Source of the DNA: Nonomuraea solani
GTDB taxonomy: Bacteria > Actinomycetota > Actinomycetes > Streptosporangiales > Streptosporangiaceae
Length of the DNA: 64,000 nt
NCBI RefSeq assembly: GCF_900108335.1
Contig: NZ_FNVT01000008.1
Location: 186,001 to 250,000, forward strand
Reading direction: 5' to 3'
A model generated the notes under the pieces. It ran no database searches. It was not told the origin of the DNA and worked only from the letters and a program-made list of their open reading frames with translations. The stretch's first letter is position 1, and every line of letters begins with the position of its first letter. Made by a program: the position numbers and the translations under genes. Shown here piece by piece: positions 1 through 9,548 of this stretch.

Positions 1-618
1 GTGGTCCAGCGGGAAGAACGCGTCCTCGTCGCCGTGCACGATCAGCAGCGGCACCGGAGAGATCAGCGCCGCGGCCTCGTGGGGCGGCATCGGCACGGGA
101 TCCCACTCGCCGCGCGCGATCCGGGTGCGCTTGGCCATCCTGGCCGCCCACCGGCCGAACGGGCGCTCGATCGCCCAGTGCACCTGGCGCATGGGCTTGG
201 TGCCCCGGTAGTACCAGCGGGCCGGGCCGCTCACCGCCACCACCGCGTCCACCCCGGCGAGCAGCCCCGCGTGCCGGACGGCCACCGCCGCCCCCATGGA
301 GAAGCCCACGACCGCGAGCCGGGTGTAGCCGATCCGGCGGGCGTGCCGGACGACGGCGTCCAGGTCGAGGATCTCGGAGTCGCCCACCGTGGACTCGCCC
401 CCGGAGCGGCCGTGGCCACGGAAGTCGAACGCGAGCACGCCGCCGTACCCGCTCAGCACGTGCACGATCCGCCGCGCGGTACGGTCCCGCCACGAGCCGG
501 TGAAGCCATGCGCCATCACGATGCCCAGGCCGGTATGGGTGGAAGGGGTGTGGGCGGCATCGATGCGGACCCCGTCATCGGTTCTGAGCATGACGGGGAA
601 ATGGGGCGCGTACGGCAT
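1..618 (-). CDS. alpha/beta hydrolase, 3' end outside window
   Basis: Reads leftward off the window edge, so only about 206 N-terminal residues are visible. The fold is clear: an HGF oxyanion segment at residues 37-39, a DFRGHG stretch near 65-70, the nucleophile elbow GFSMG with Ser107, and a late-strand HGDED at 195-199 that should supply the acid. The catalytic His lies beyond the edge. No lid domain or signal peptide is seen, so it is a cytoplasmic serine hydrolase of unknown substrate. The ATG at 618 is 10 bp after the stop of the LuxR-type regulator, so it is probably the last gene of that leftward operon. The family call is firm; the substrate is not inferable. Confidence 0.85.
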   Translation of the reverse strand, partial: MPYAPHFPVMLRTDDGVRIDAAHTPSTHTGLGIVMAHGFTGSWRDRTARRIVHVLSGYGGVLAFDFRGHGRSGGESTVGDSEILDLDAVVRHARRIGYTRLAVVGFSMGAAVAVRHAGLLAGVDAVVAVSGPARWYYRGTKPMRQVHWAIERPFGRWAARMAKRTRIARGEWDPVPMPPHEAAALISPVPLLIVHGDEDAFFPLDH

Positions 619-628
619 GGGGACGAGC

Positions 629-3058
629 TTATGGTCGCTCGGCTTCCATCCCGCGCCCGGCCGCCCACACCGCGATCTGCGCGCGGGAGTCGAAGCCCAG
701 TTTGTCCATCACGTTGGCGATGTGCCGGGCCACGGTGGCCGGGCTGATCACCAGCTCCTGGGCGATGGTCCGGTTGCTCAGCCCGCGCGTGAGCAGCGCC
801 GCGACCTCCTGCTCGCGGCTCGTCAGCCCGGTGTGGCGAGGGCCCGGACCGAGCGGCGGCGGCAGCGGCGCGTGGCCGCTCTCGCCGCCGAGCACCCGCC
901 TGGCCACCTCTTCAGGCGGCCACTCCATGCCCCTGGCCCACAGCAGCGTCACCCGGCCCTCGCCGAGCTTCGTCCTGGCCAGCGACAGCAGCTCCTGTAC
1001 GCGCCCAGGCGTCCCGAACTGGCCGATCGACTCCCGCAGGGCGGTGGCGGCCGCGCCGGCCAGCACCGCGCCCTCCAGGTCGCCCTGGGCCCTGGCCAGC
1101 GCGGACAGGGTCATGAGCGCGCGCACGATGCCCCTGCGCTGCCCCGTCTGCCTGCTCAGCTCCAGGCCGGCGGCCACGTGCTCCTTGGCGGCGGCGTAGT
1201 CGTGCAGCCCGGCCGCCACCCGTCCCATCTGGGCCCGGCAGCGGGCCAGCTCGACGCGGTTGTCCATGGACTCCAGCAGCGGCAGCGCGCAGGCGTGGTG
1301 GGTGCCGGCCGCCTCCAGGTCGCCCGCCGCCTCGGCGACCGCCCCGAGATGGGTCAGGGCCCTGGCCAGCGTCCAGTGGTGCCCCGAGCGCCTGGCCAGG
1401 GCCAGCGCCTCCTCGCCGCGGCGCTGCGCCTGGCGCAGCCGGCCGTGGAACAGCGCCAGGTTGAGCTGCGCGATCCGGACGGTGGCCAGGTTGAACAGGT
1501 CGTCGTGGGCGGTCGCCGCCGCCTCCAGCTCTTCGAGGTAGCGCAGCGCCTTCTCGCTCTGCCCGGTGCGGAAGAACACGGTCAGCGCCACGCTGTAGGT
1601 GATGCCGAGCCAGTGCGTGTACGGGTGCTTCTTCTGCTCCTCGACACCCTGCACGATGAGCTCCTCGGCGCGCTCCAGCTCGTCATCGAGCTCCAGCCCG
1701 TACGCCAGCGCCCCCTTGGCCACCGCGACCAGGTCGGCGGGCACCTCCGACAGGTCGAGCGCGAGCAGCCGCTCGTGCCAGCCGACGCTCTCGCGCAGGT
1801 CGCCGCGGACGGCGAGGACGGCCAGGGCGGCGCGGGCCAGGCGCAGCCCGTGCACCGGGTCGCGCGACTCCACCGCCCGGTCCACCGCGATCCGGCAGTC
1901 GTCGAGCAGCCCGCGCCCCCTGGTGAAGTAGGCGAACCGCTCCGGCCACGGCATCCGGTGGTCGAGCGAGCCGCCCTTGTAGCAGCGCTCCATCTCGTCG
2001 CAGACGATCCGCAGGTGCCGGTCACGCAGCCGGTCCGCCTCACCGGCCTCGGCCAGGCGGTCGGCGGCGTATTGGCGGATCGTCTCCAGCAGCCGGTAGC
2101 GGCCCGCCGCGTCCTGGTGCAGCACCAGCGACTTGTCCACCAGGCCGCCGAGCAGGTCGAGCAGCTCGGCCTTGCGCAGGATCCCGCCGTCGGCGCACAC
2201 CCGCTCGGCCAGCCCGAGGTCGAACAGCCCGGCGAACACCGACAGCCGGCGCAGCAGCACCCGCTCCTTGGGTTTGAGCAGGTCGTGGCTCCACTCCACC
2301 GTGGCGAGGAGGGTGCGCTGCCGGGCGGGGGCCGTACGGTCGCCGTTGGTGAGCAGCCTGAACCGGTCACCGAGACGGTCGGCGATGCGCCCGGGGCTCA
2401 GCAGGCTCGTGCGGGCCGCCGCCAGCTCCAGCGCCAGCGGCACGCCGTCGAGCGCGCGGCACAGGCGGGCGACGTCGGCCATGCTCCCGCTCACCCCACG
2501 CGCCCCGGCCGCCACGGAACGTTCCACGAACAGCAGCACGGACTCGGCGTCGGGATGCCGGGCGTCGGGCAGCTCCAGGGGCGGCACCCGCCAGACCAGC
2601 TCGCCCCGGATGCGCAGCGGCTCGCGGCTGGTGAGCAGGAAACGCAGGTCAGGGCAGTCGGCGAGAAGCTCGGTCACCAGCTCGGCGCAGGGCTCGACCA
2701 GGTGCTCGCAGTTGTCCAGCACGATGAGCGCGCCGGCCTCGCGCAGGCGTACGCGCAGGCCGTCGAGCAGCCGCCCGGGAACCTCGTCGCGCACCCCGAG
2801 CACGGCGGCCAGCTCGCCCGGCACCAGCGCCGGGTCGGCGACACGGCCCAGCTCCACCAGCCACACCCCGTCGGCGAACCAGGGCAGCGCCTGGGCCGCA
2901 ACCCGCAGCGACAGCCGGGTCTTGCCGATGCCGCCGACGCCGCTCAGCGTGATCACGCGCTCCTCGCGCACCAGCGCGCCGAGCTCGGCCACGTCGCGCG
3001 CGCGGCCGACGAAACGGTTGGGCTCAGCCGGGAGGTTGTGCTGCACGTCTGCGGTCAT
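629..3058 (-). CDS. STAND-type ATPase with C-terminal LuxR DNA-binding domain (copy 1)
   Basis: An 809-residue regulator. An N-terminal LPAEPNRFVGR motif precedes a P-loop GVGGIGKT at about 40-47, the nucleotide switch of STAND/AfsR-like regulators. The middle is an all-helical, TPR-like sensor region of about 400 residues. The C-terminus carries a LuxR helix-turn-helix (LTSREQEVAALL, then SNRTIAQELVISPATVARHIANV). Such proteins oligomerise on ligand binding and activate transcription; the ligand is unknown. It is a paralogue of the regulator at 3629-6088: the two share the N-terminal motif, the switch and a nearly identical HTH, and their upstream DNA is similar too (gatcct.ccgcga). It is unusual that both copies are preceded by a truncated acyl-CoA-ligase-like gene. 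Confidence 0.9.
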   Translation of the reverse strand: MTADVQHNLPAEPNRFVGRARDVAELGALVREERVITLSGVGGIGKTRLSLRVAAQALPWFADGVWLVELGRVADPALVPGELAAVLGVRDEVPGRLLDGLRVRLREAGALIVLDNCEHLVEPCAELVTELLADCPDLRFLLTSREPLRIRGELVWRVPPLELPDARHPDAESVLLFVERSVAAGARGVSGSMADVARLCRALDGVPLALELAAARTSLLSPGRIADRLGDRFRLLTNGDRTAPARQRTLLATVEWSHDLLKPKERVLLRRLSVFAGLFDLGLAERVCADGGILRKAELLDLLGGLVDKSLVLHQDAAGRYRLLETIRQYAADRLAEAGEADRLRDRHLRIVCDEMERCYKGGSLDHRMPWPERFAYFTRGRGLLDDCRIAVDRAVESRDPVHGLRLARAALAVLAVRGDLRESVGWHERLLALDLSEVPADLVAVAKGALAYGLELDDELERAEELIVQGVEEQKKHPYTHWLGITYSVALTVFFRTGQSEKALRYLEELEAAATAHDDLFNLATVRIAQLNLALFHGRLRQAQRRGEEALALARRSGHHWTLARALTHLGAVAEAAGDLEAAGTHHACALPLLESMDNRVELARCRAQMGRVAAGLHDYAAAKEHVAAGLELSRQTGQRRGIVRALMTLSALARAQGDLEGAVLAGAAATALRESIGQFGTPGRVQELLSLARTKLGEGRVTLLWARGMEWPPEEVARRVLGGESGHAPLPPPLGPGPRHTGLTSREQEVAALLTRGLSNRTIAQELVISPATVARHIANVMDKLGFDSRAQIAVWAAGRGMEAERP

Positions 3059-3167
3059 AGAGGGCCCAAAGTGGTCGCGGGAGGATCACCTTCGCGCTCA
3101 GTCTCTCCCGCCGCGGGACCCGATGCGATCACTTTCCGTGCAGAGTTAGCGACTGGTCGGATACGAA

Positions 3168-3237
3168 TGTGAGGCGCTGAGGTCTGCGACGCTCAGGACG
3201 ACTGTGAGGCGCTGAGGTCTGCGACGCTCAGGACGAC
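3168..3237. repeat. perfect 35-bp tandem duplication at a gene 3' end
   Basis: Two identical 35-bp copies lie head to tail (3168-3202 and 3203-3237). The unit begins TGTGAGGCGCTGAGG. The repeat overlaps the last codons of the leftward gene ending at 3193. Because 35 is not a multiple of three, the second copy puts a TGA in frame. Removing one copy lets the frame run on to a TAA at 3146-3148, changing the tail from QSS to HSYPTSR. Confidence 0.95.
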
Positions 3238-3597
3238 CCGAACGCGCGACTCGTCGGCCGCCTCCAGCGCCTGCCGGACGTTGGAGATCATCACGCGGGC
3301 GCCGCTCTCCTGGATGCGATCGATGAACGTGCCCTCGTCGAGATCGGCGGGCAGCGGCCAGGCGACCCCGCCCGCGGCGATGACCGCGTCGGTGGCCACC
3401 AGCAGATCGGGCCCCACGGGCAGGCAGATGAGCACGGTGTCACCTGTGCGCACGCCCCGGCGCCGCAGGTGGACGGTCGCGATCGCGGACCTTTCGTCCA
3501 GTTGCTCCTCGGTGAGCTTCAGGCCCGTGCATGAATCCACCATCACGATGCGCTCATCCATGTCGCCCACGGTAGGGAGGGCATCTCGTGCACACAT
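3193..3597 (-). CDS. truncated acyl-CoA-ligase-like protein, N-terminal subdomain only
   Basis: A 134-residue protein (ATG 3597; ATG 3561 would give 122). The stretch LTEEQLDERSAIATVHLRRRG, then VRTGDTVLICLPVGPDLLVATDAVIAAGGVAWPL, and then DRIQESGARVMIS follows the first 100 or so residues of 4-coumarate:CoA ligase-type adenylating enzymes. Everything afterwards is missing: the phosphate-binding A3 loop, the AMP-binding core and the C-terminal lid. It cannot adenylate on its own. It lies between the two STAND-LuxR genes and matches the larger relative at 6141-6884 in type and position. It may be a decaying pseudogene or a retained ligand-binding fragment. Its last three codons result from the 35-bp tandem duplication. 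Confidence 0.6.
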   Translation of the reverse strand: MCARDALPTVGDMDERIVMVDSCTGLKLTEEQLDERSAIATVHLRRRGVRTGDTVLICLPVGPDLLVATDAVIAAGGVAWPLPADLDEGTFIDRIQESGARVMISNVRQALEAADESRVRVVLSVADLSASQSS

Positions 3598-3628
3598 GGG
3601 GCGGAATATGCAGATCCCTATGCAGAAG

Positions 3629-6088
3629 CTAGAGGGGATGCTCCGCGGCCCACACCGCGATCTGCGCCCGTGAGGTGTATCCGAGTTTCTCCATGATGTT
3701 GGCGATATGCCGGGCCACCGTCGCGGGGCTGATCACCAGCTCCTCCGCGATCGCCCGGTTGGACAACCCCCTGGTCAGCAGATGGGCGATCTCCAGCTCG
3801 CGGGCGGTCAGCAGCGAGTGCTTGACCGGCTCGGCCGTCCGCGGCCCCGGCGCCGGCCGCTCGCCCGGCACCGCCTCGCCCGCCAGCACCCGGCGGGCGG
3901 CGTCGTCGGGGCTCATCGCCCGCCCCCGCGCCCACAACGACACGGTACGGCCGTCGCCCAGCTTGGTGCGGGCCCGGCCGAGCAGCTCCTCGATCCTGAT
4001 CGTGGCCGAATGTTGCCCGATCGCCTCACGCAGCGTGGCCGCCGCCGCGGCCGCCAGCACGGCGCCCTCAAGGTCGCCTTCGTATTCCGCCAGCACCGAC
4101 AGCCCCACCAGGCAGCGGGCCACCCCCTGCCGCTGCCCGGTCTCCCTGGCCAGCGCGAGGCTGTCGGCCAGCCGCTCCCGCGCGACGCCGAACTCGTGCA
4201 GCATCGCCGCCACCCTGCCGATCCTGGCCAGGCAGCGCGCCAGCTCCTGGTCGCCGCCCAACTCCCGCAGCCAGGGCACGGCCATCTCGTATTGCGCCTG
4301 GGCGGTCACCAGGTCGCCGCGGGCCTCGGCCACCGCGCCGAGCTGACCGGCCGACCTCGCCATCATCCAGCGGTGGCCGTGCTCGCGCGCCCGCGCCAGC
4401 GCCTCCTCGCCGTGCCGCTGCGCCTCGCGCAGCCGGCCCCTGGTCAGGGCGACCGCCGACAGCCCGGCCAGCCCCGCCGCCTGGTTCCAGGCGTCGCCGG
4501 AGGCGGTGGCCAGGGCCAGGCCCTCCTCCGCGTGGTGCAGCGCCTGGTCGGCCCGGCCCATGCGGAGCAGCACCACGACCATGAGGCTGTGCATGACGCA
4601 GCGCGGGAACGCGGCCGACGGCGACATCCCGGCCAGGCTCTGCCCGGCCACCTCCAGCGAGCGGCTCAGCTCGTCACGCGCCTCCAGCCCGTAGGCGAGG
4701 TAGGCCTTGGCGTGCGCGATCTGCTCCGGCGGCACGTGGTCGAGGTCGAGGGAGAGCAGGCGTTCGATCCAGGCCACGATCTCCGTCAGGTTGCCCCCGA
4801 TGGGCAGCAGCCCCGTGCTCGTCGCGCACAGGCGCAGGCCCAGCGGCACGTTGCCGGACTCGACGGCCCAGTCGAGCGCCACCCGCTGGTCGTCGAGGAG
4901 GCGCTTGCTCGCGCTCAGCGCCTCCAGCCGGCGCTCCCACGGCACCCCCGGCTCCACCATCTCGGTCACGAAATGGCGCTCCTGCAGCTCGCAGAGCACG
5001 TGGAGGTGCCGCTCGCGCAGCACCTCCCGCTCACCGGCCTGGTCGAGGCGCTCGACCGCGTAACGCCTGATGGTCTCCAGCAGCCAGTAGCGGCTGCGGC
5101 CCTCGTCGCAGAGCACGAGGGACTTGTCGACCAGGCCGCCGAGCAGGTCGACGATCTCCGCCCTGGCGATGGGCCGCTCGGCGCAGACCTGCTCGGCCAG
5201 ATCGAGGTCGAAATCACCGGCGAACACCGACAGCCGCCGCACCAGCACCTGCTCCTTCGCCGCCAGCAGGTCGTAGCTCCACTCGACGGCCGCCAGCAGG
5301 GTGCGCTGCCGGACGGGCGCGGTGCGGCCGCCGGTGGTGAGCAGCGAGAAACGGTCGTCTATGCGGTCGGCGATCTGGCCGGGGCTGAGCAGGCTGGTGC
5401 GGGCGGCGGCCAGCTCCAGCGCCAGCGGCAGCCCGTCGAGCGCCCGGCACAGCCGCACCACGTCGGGCAGGCTCTCGGGCCCCAGCCGGGTGCCCGCGGC
5501 CGCCGCGCGGTCAAGGAACAGCTCCACGGACTCGGTGTCGGGAGCCCCCCGGTCGTCGAACAGCAGCATCGACTCGGCGTCGGGCATGGCCCTGTCGGGC
5601 AGGTCGAGCGGCGGCACCCGCCAGATCAGCTCGCTGGCGATGCGCAGCGGCTCTCTGCTGGTGGCCAGCACGCTCAGCCGCGGGCAGGCCGCGATCAGCG
5701 CCGCGGTCACCTCCGCGCACCGGTCGACCAGGTGCTCGCAGTTGTCCAGCAGCAGCAGGCAGCGCAGGTCGCGCAGCCGGGCGGCCACGGTGTCGAACAG
5801 CGGCCGGCCAGGCTCCTCGCGCACGCCCAGCACGCGGGCGATCTCCTGCTCGACGAGCTCGGGACGGCCGAACCTGGCCAGCTCGACCAGCCAGACGCCG
5901 TCGGGGTATGACGCCACCAGCCCCGCCGCCAGCCGCAGGGCCAGCCGTGTCTTGCCGATGCCGCCGACCCCGCACAACGTCACCACACGCGTCTCACCGA
6001 ACAGGTTGCGCAGGTCGTCGAGGTCGCGCTCGCGCCCCACGAACCGGTTGGGCTCTGCTGGAAGGTTGTGCCGGGGGGAGTCTGACAT
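3629..6088 (-). CDS. STAND-type ATPase with C-terminal LuxR DNA-binding domain (copy 2)
   Basis: An 819-residue paralogue of the regulator at 629-3058. It has LPAEPNRFVGRERDL, a P-loop GVGGIGKTRLAL, an NB-ARC-like switch, a long helical TPR-like region and a C-terminal LuxR HTH (LTARELEIAHLLTRGLSNRAIAEELVI). I chose ATG 6088 over the longer frame to 6151 because AGGGTGA sits 5 nt upstream and the product then aligns with copy 1. It differs from copy 1 by a 14-residue near-duplication (PDAESMLLFDDRGA followed by PDTESVELFLDRAA) in the switch region. It starts 52 bp downstream of the truncated ligase-like gene and is probably cotranscribed with it. The ligand and targets are unknown. Confidence 0.9.
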   Translation of the reverse strand: MSDSPRHNLPAEPNRFVGRERDLDDLRNLFGETRVVTLCGVGGIGKTRLALRLAAGLVASYPDGVWLVELARFGRPELVEQEIARVLGVREEPGRPLFDTVAARLRDLRCLLLLDNCEHLVDRCAEVTAALIAACPRLSVLATSREPLRIASELIWRVPPLDLPDRAMPDAESMLLFDDRGAPDTESVELFLDRAAAAGTRLGPESLPDVVRLCRALDGLPLALELAAARTSLLSPGQIADRIDDRFSLLTTGGRTAPVRQRTLLAAVEWSYDLLAAKEQVLVRRLSVFAGDFDLDLAEQVCAERPIARAEIVDLLGGLVDKSLVLCDEGRSRYWLLETIRRYAVERLDQAGEREVLRERHLHVLCELQERHFVTEMVEPGVPWERRLEALSASKRLLDDQRVALDWAVESGNVPLGLRLCATSTGLLPIGGNLTEIVAWIERLLSLDLDHVPPEQIAHAKAYLAYGLEARDELSRSLEVAGQSLAGMSPSAAFPRCVMHSLMVVVLLRMGRADQALHHAEEGLALATASGDAWNQAAGLAGLSAVALTRGRLREAQRHGEEALARAREHGHRWMMARSAGQLGAVAEARGDLVTAQAQYEMAVPWLRELGGDQELARCLARIGRVAAMLHEFGVARERLADSLALARETGQRQGVARCLVGLSVLAEYEGDLEGAVLAAAAAATLREAIGQHSATIRIEELLGRARTKLGDGRTVSLWARGRAMSPDDAARRVLAGEAVPGERPAPGPRTAEPVKHSLLTARELEIAHLLTRGLSNRAIAEELVISPATVARHIANIMEKLGYTSRAQIAVWAAEHPL

Positions 6089-6140
6089 GTGGTCACCCTG
6101 CGTCGCGGAAGGATCACACTCTCCCACAGTGTCGCACTTT

Positions 6141-6884
6141 TCACAGAGCAAGCGAGCTTACGACCGCCCTTTCGTCGATGACGCGCAGGATCGGATCGCC
6201 CACCAGCCTCTTGGCCAGCTCATATGGGGCGACGACGACGGTGGCGCGGCGCTCGGCGGCCAGCACTCGGCAGCCGATCAGGCTGGGCTCGTGGGCGACC
6301 ACGACGTGGGCGCCGGTCGTCATCGCTAAATCGATGACCCGCAGGCCGCGGAAGGGCTCGCTCACCGCGTTGATCACCACGTCGTCCCTGGTGAAGACGA
6401 CCCGGTTGGCCAGCCTGCGCAGGTCGGTCGCCAGCTCGTCGTTGTCGAACAGGCGCTCGCCGTCGAGCGTGGCCGCCGGGCCCGCCAGCGGCCCGAACTC
6501 CAGGGGGCCCTCGGACATCAGTTCGGCGAACGGCCGGGCGCCCGGGACCGGCTTGAACGAGAAGACCTGCTCCACCTTGCACGTGACGGGGTCGTAGGCG
6601 CCGTGGCTGATCATGATGCGGGCCACCCCGGAGGTCGCGAGCACCGCGACCCCACCGGCCCAGGCCACGGCGTGCACCGCCACCGGCAGCGTCGCGCCGA
6701 GCGGGACGTTGACCAGCACGTGCTCGCCGTAGCGCAGGCCCTCGCGGCGCAGCCCGGCCGCCGCCCTGGTGACCCGTCTCGCGAACGCCGCGTAGGACAG
6801 CACCTCACCTGTCCTGACATCGCTCACCGCCGGCTGGTCGGCCTGAATCGGTGCCGCAGCCATAACCAGCTCTGTCCAGGTCAT
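6141..6884 (-). CDS. acyl-CoA-ligase-like protein lacking the ATP-binding loop and C-terminal half
   Basis: A 247-residue protein resembling the first half of 4-coumarate:CoA ligase-type enzymes. It has SYAAFARRVTRAAAGLRREG, then YGEHVLVNVPLGATLPVAVHAVAWAGG, FAELMSEGP, DDVVINAVSEPF, and GAHVVVAHEPSLIGC. The position of the A3 phosphate loop (normally SSGTTGLPKG) reads LFDNDELATDLRRLA, and the protein stops before the substrate pocket and AMP-binding core. Catalysis by the known mechanism is therefore not expected. The reading frame is intact with normal codon use, so it could be a pseudoenzyme that binds a CoA or acyl ligand. A TTAGATT box about 7 nt before the ATG could make the transcript near-leaderless. 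It heads the leftward series of regulators. Confidence 0.65.
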   Translation of the reverse strand: MTWTELVMAAAPIQADQPAVSDVRTGEVLSYAAFARRVTRAAAGLRREGLRYGEHVLVNVPLGATLPVAVHAVAWAGGVAVLATSGVARIMISHGAYDPVTCKVEQVFSFKPVPGARPFAELMSEGPLEFGPLAGPAATLDGERLFDNDELATDLRRLANRVVFTRDDVVINAVSEPFRGLRVIDLAMTTGAHVVVAHEPSLIGCRVLAAERRATVVVAPYELAKRLVGDPILRVIDERAVVSSLAL

Positions 6885-6914
6885 GCCGTCAATCTAAGGA
6901 TCCGGCGCGGCCTT

Positions 6915-6940
6915 GCCATGCGCACAATTGTGCAACCGGC
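6915..6940. promoter_or_regulatory. perfect interrupted dyad, probable operator
   Basis: GCC-N4-GCACAATTGTGC-N4-GGC is symmetrical about 6927/6928: a 12-bp perfect palindrome with matching outer triplets. It is 30-55 bp upstream of the ATG at 6884 and just before a TetR-family remnant, where a TetR autoregulatory operator would be expected. The regulator that would bind it appears dead. Confidence 0.55.
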
Positions 6941-6947
6941 TATGTAG

Positions 6948-7343
6948 AAGAGGGCCCGGCGCGCGGGGCCGGCCCGCGTCACCGTCCATCGGCGCTTCGC
7001 CCGCAAAAGTGAGCCGATCGAGGCGGTCAGCCTGCGCGAGCTGAGGCGATTTCTGAAAGCTTTCGAGCAGGCGCCGGCGCCGCCGCCGGCCCGGGCGGAT
7101 CAGGTGCCCGAGGGGTTCGCGATCACCTTACGGCTGGTGCGCGGCCATCCGCTGCTGGGCCGGCCGCTCGCGACCGAGCCCGAGACCATCCTGCCGCTGC
7201 TCACGGTGGGGGCGGAGCCCTGTCTGGCCGCCCATGTGGGCGACGCCGAGGTGGCCGAGACCTTCGTCCGCGTCGTACTGTCGTTCGTGCTCGTTCCCGG
7301 CGGCGCGATCCCCCTCCTTAACGACGACGACGCCCACGCTTAG
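6948..7343 (+). pseudogene. TetR-family regulator remnant
   Basis: One open frame encodes RVTVHRRFARKSEPIEAVSLRELRRFL, a TetR recognition helix and the start of the effector domain. It continues as EGFAITLRLVRGHPLLGRPLATEPETILPLLTVGAEP and AEVAETFVRVVLSFVLVPGGAIPLLNDDDAHA, a typical TetR C-terminal domain. The first helices of the HTH are missing. A TAG at 6945 closes the frame upstream with no usable start, and the only in-frame start is a GTG at 7104. The end also looks clipped just after the acidic DDD stretch. I read it as a 5'-truncated pseudogene. A short GTG-initiated effector-domain protein cannot be excluded. Confidence 0.7.
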
Positions 7344-7448
7344 GCTCGCCGCCACCTCGTCCCGCTCCTGCCATGAGAGGGGATCAACTAGACTTATGAG
7401 GTCGCGACTTCGCGCGGCCGCCCCCACGACACAGAGCGAGACGTCATC

Positions 7449-9299
<1,851 letters not shown>

Positions 9300-9316
9300 C
9301 ATTTCCTTGCACACCG

Positions 9317-9353
9317 GCCGCGTTTTGCTCGCTTTTCGCGGGCAGAGCGCGGC
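9317..9353 (+). terminator. possible weak terminator after typA
   Basis: GCCGCG pairs with CGCGGC across a long loop that contains a second short GCTC/GAGC pairing. It is followed by TTTCGTG. The long loop and short U tract make it a weak candidate. Confidence 0.3.
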
Positions 9354-9548
9354 TTTCGTGTATGTGCGGGCAGTTCGCGTAAGCACGGGCAGTCAGCGTC
9401 CCGGCTTCGCCACGTGCGATTGATGGACTCTCCCGGGTCACGCCGTAAAGAAAAGTTGTAATGGGAGCAGCTGTAATCACACCGTGACCCTACGAGATAG
9501 AACAAACGCGCATGCCGGAGAATCATCCAAATTGTGGGAAAGCTCCGA

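Noticed and set aside
1599..1931. Ser/Arg-rich ORF inside the first STAND-LuxR gene
   Set aside because: Composition is an antisense artefact of helical, Leu/Ala-rich coding sequence.
389..3172. 927-residue plus-strand open frame opposite the first STAND-LuxR gene
   Set aside because: Low-complexity Arg/His/Gln/Pro composition typical of antisense frames in high-GC DNA; the minus-strand gene has clear domains.
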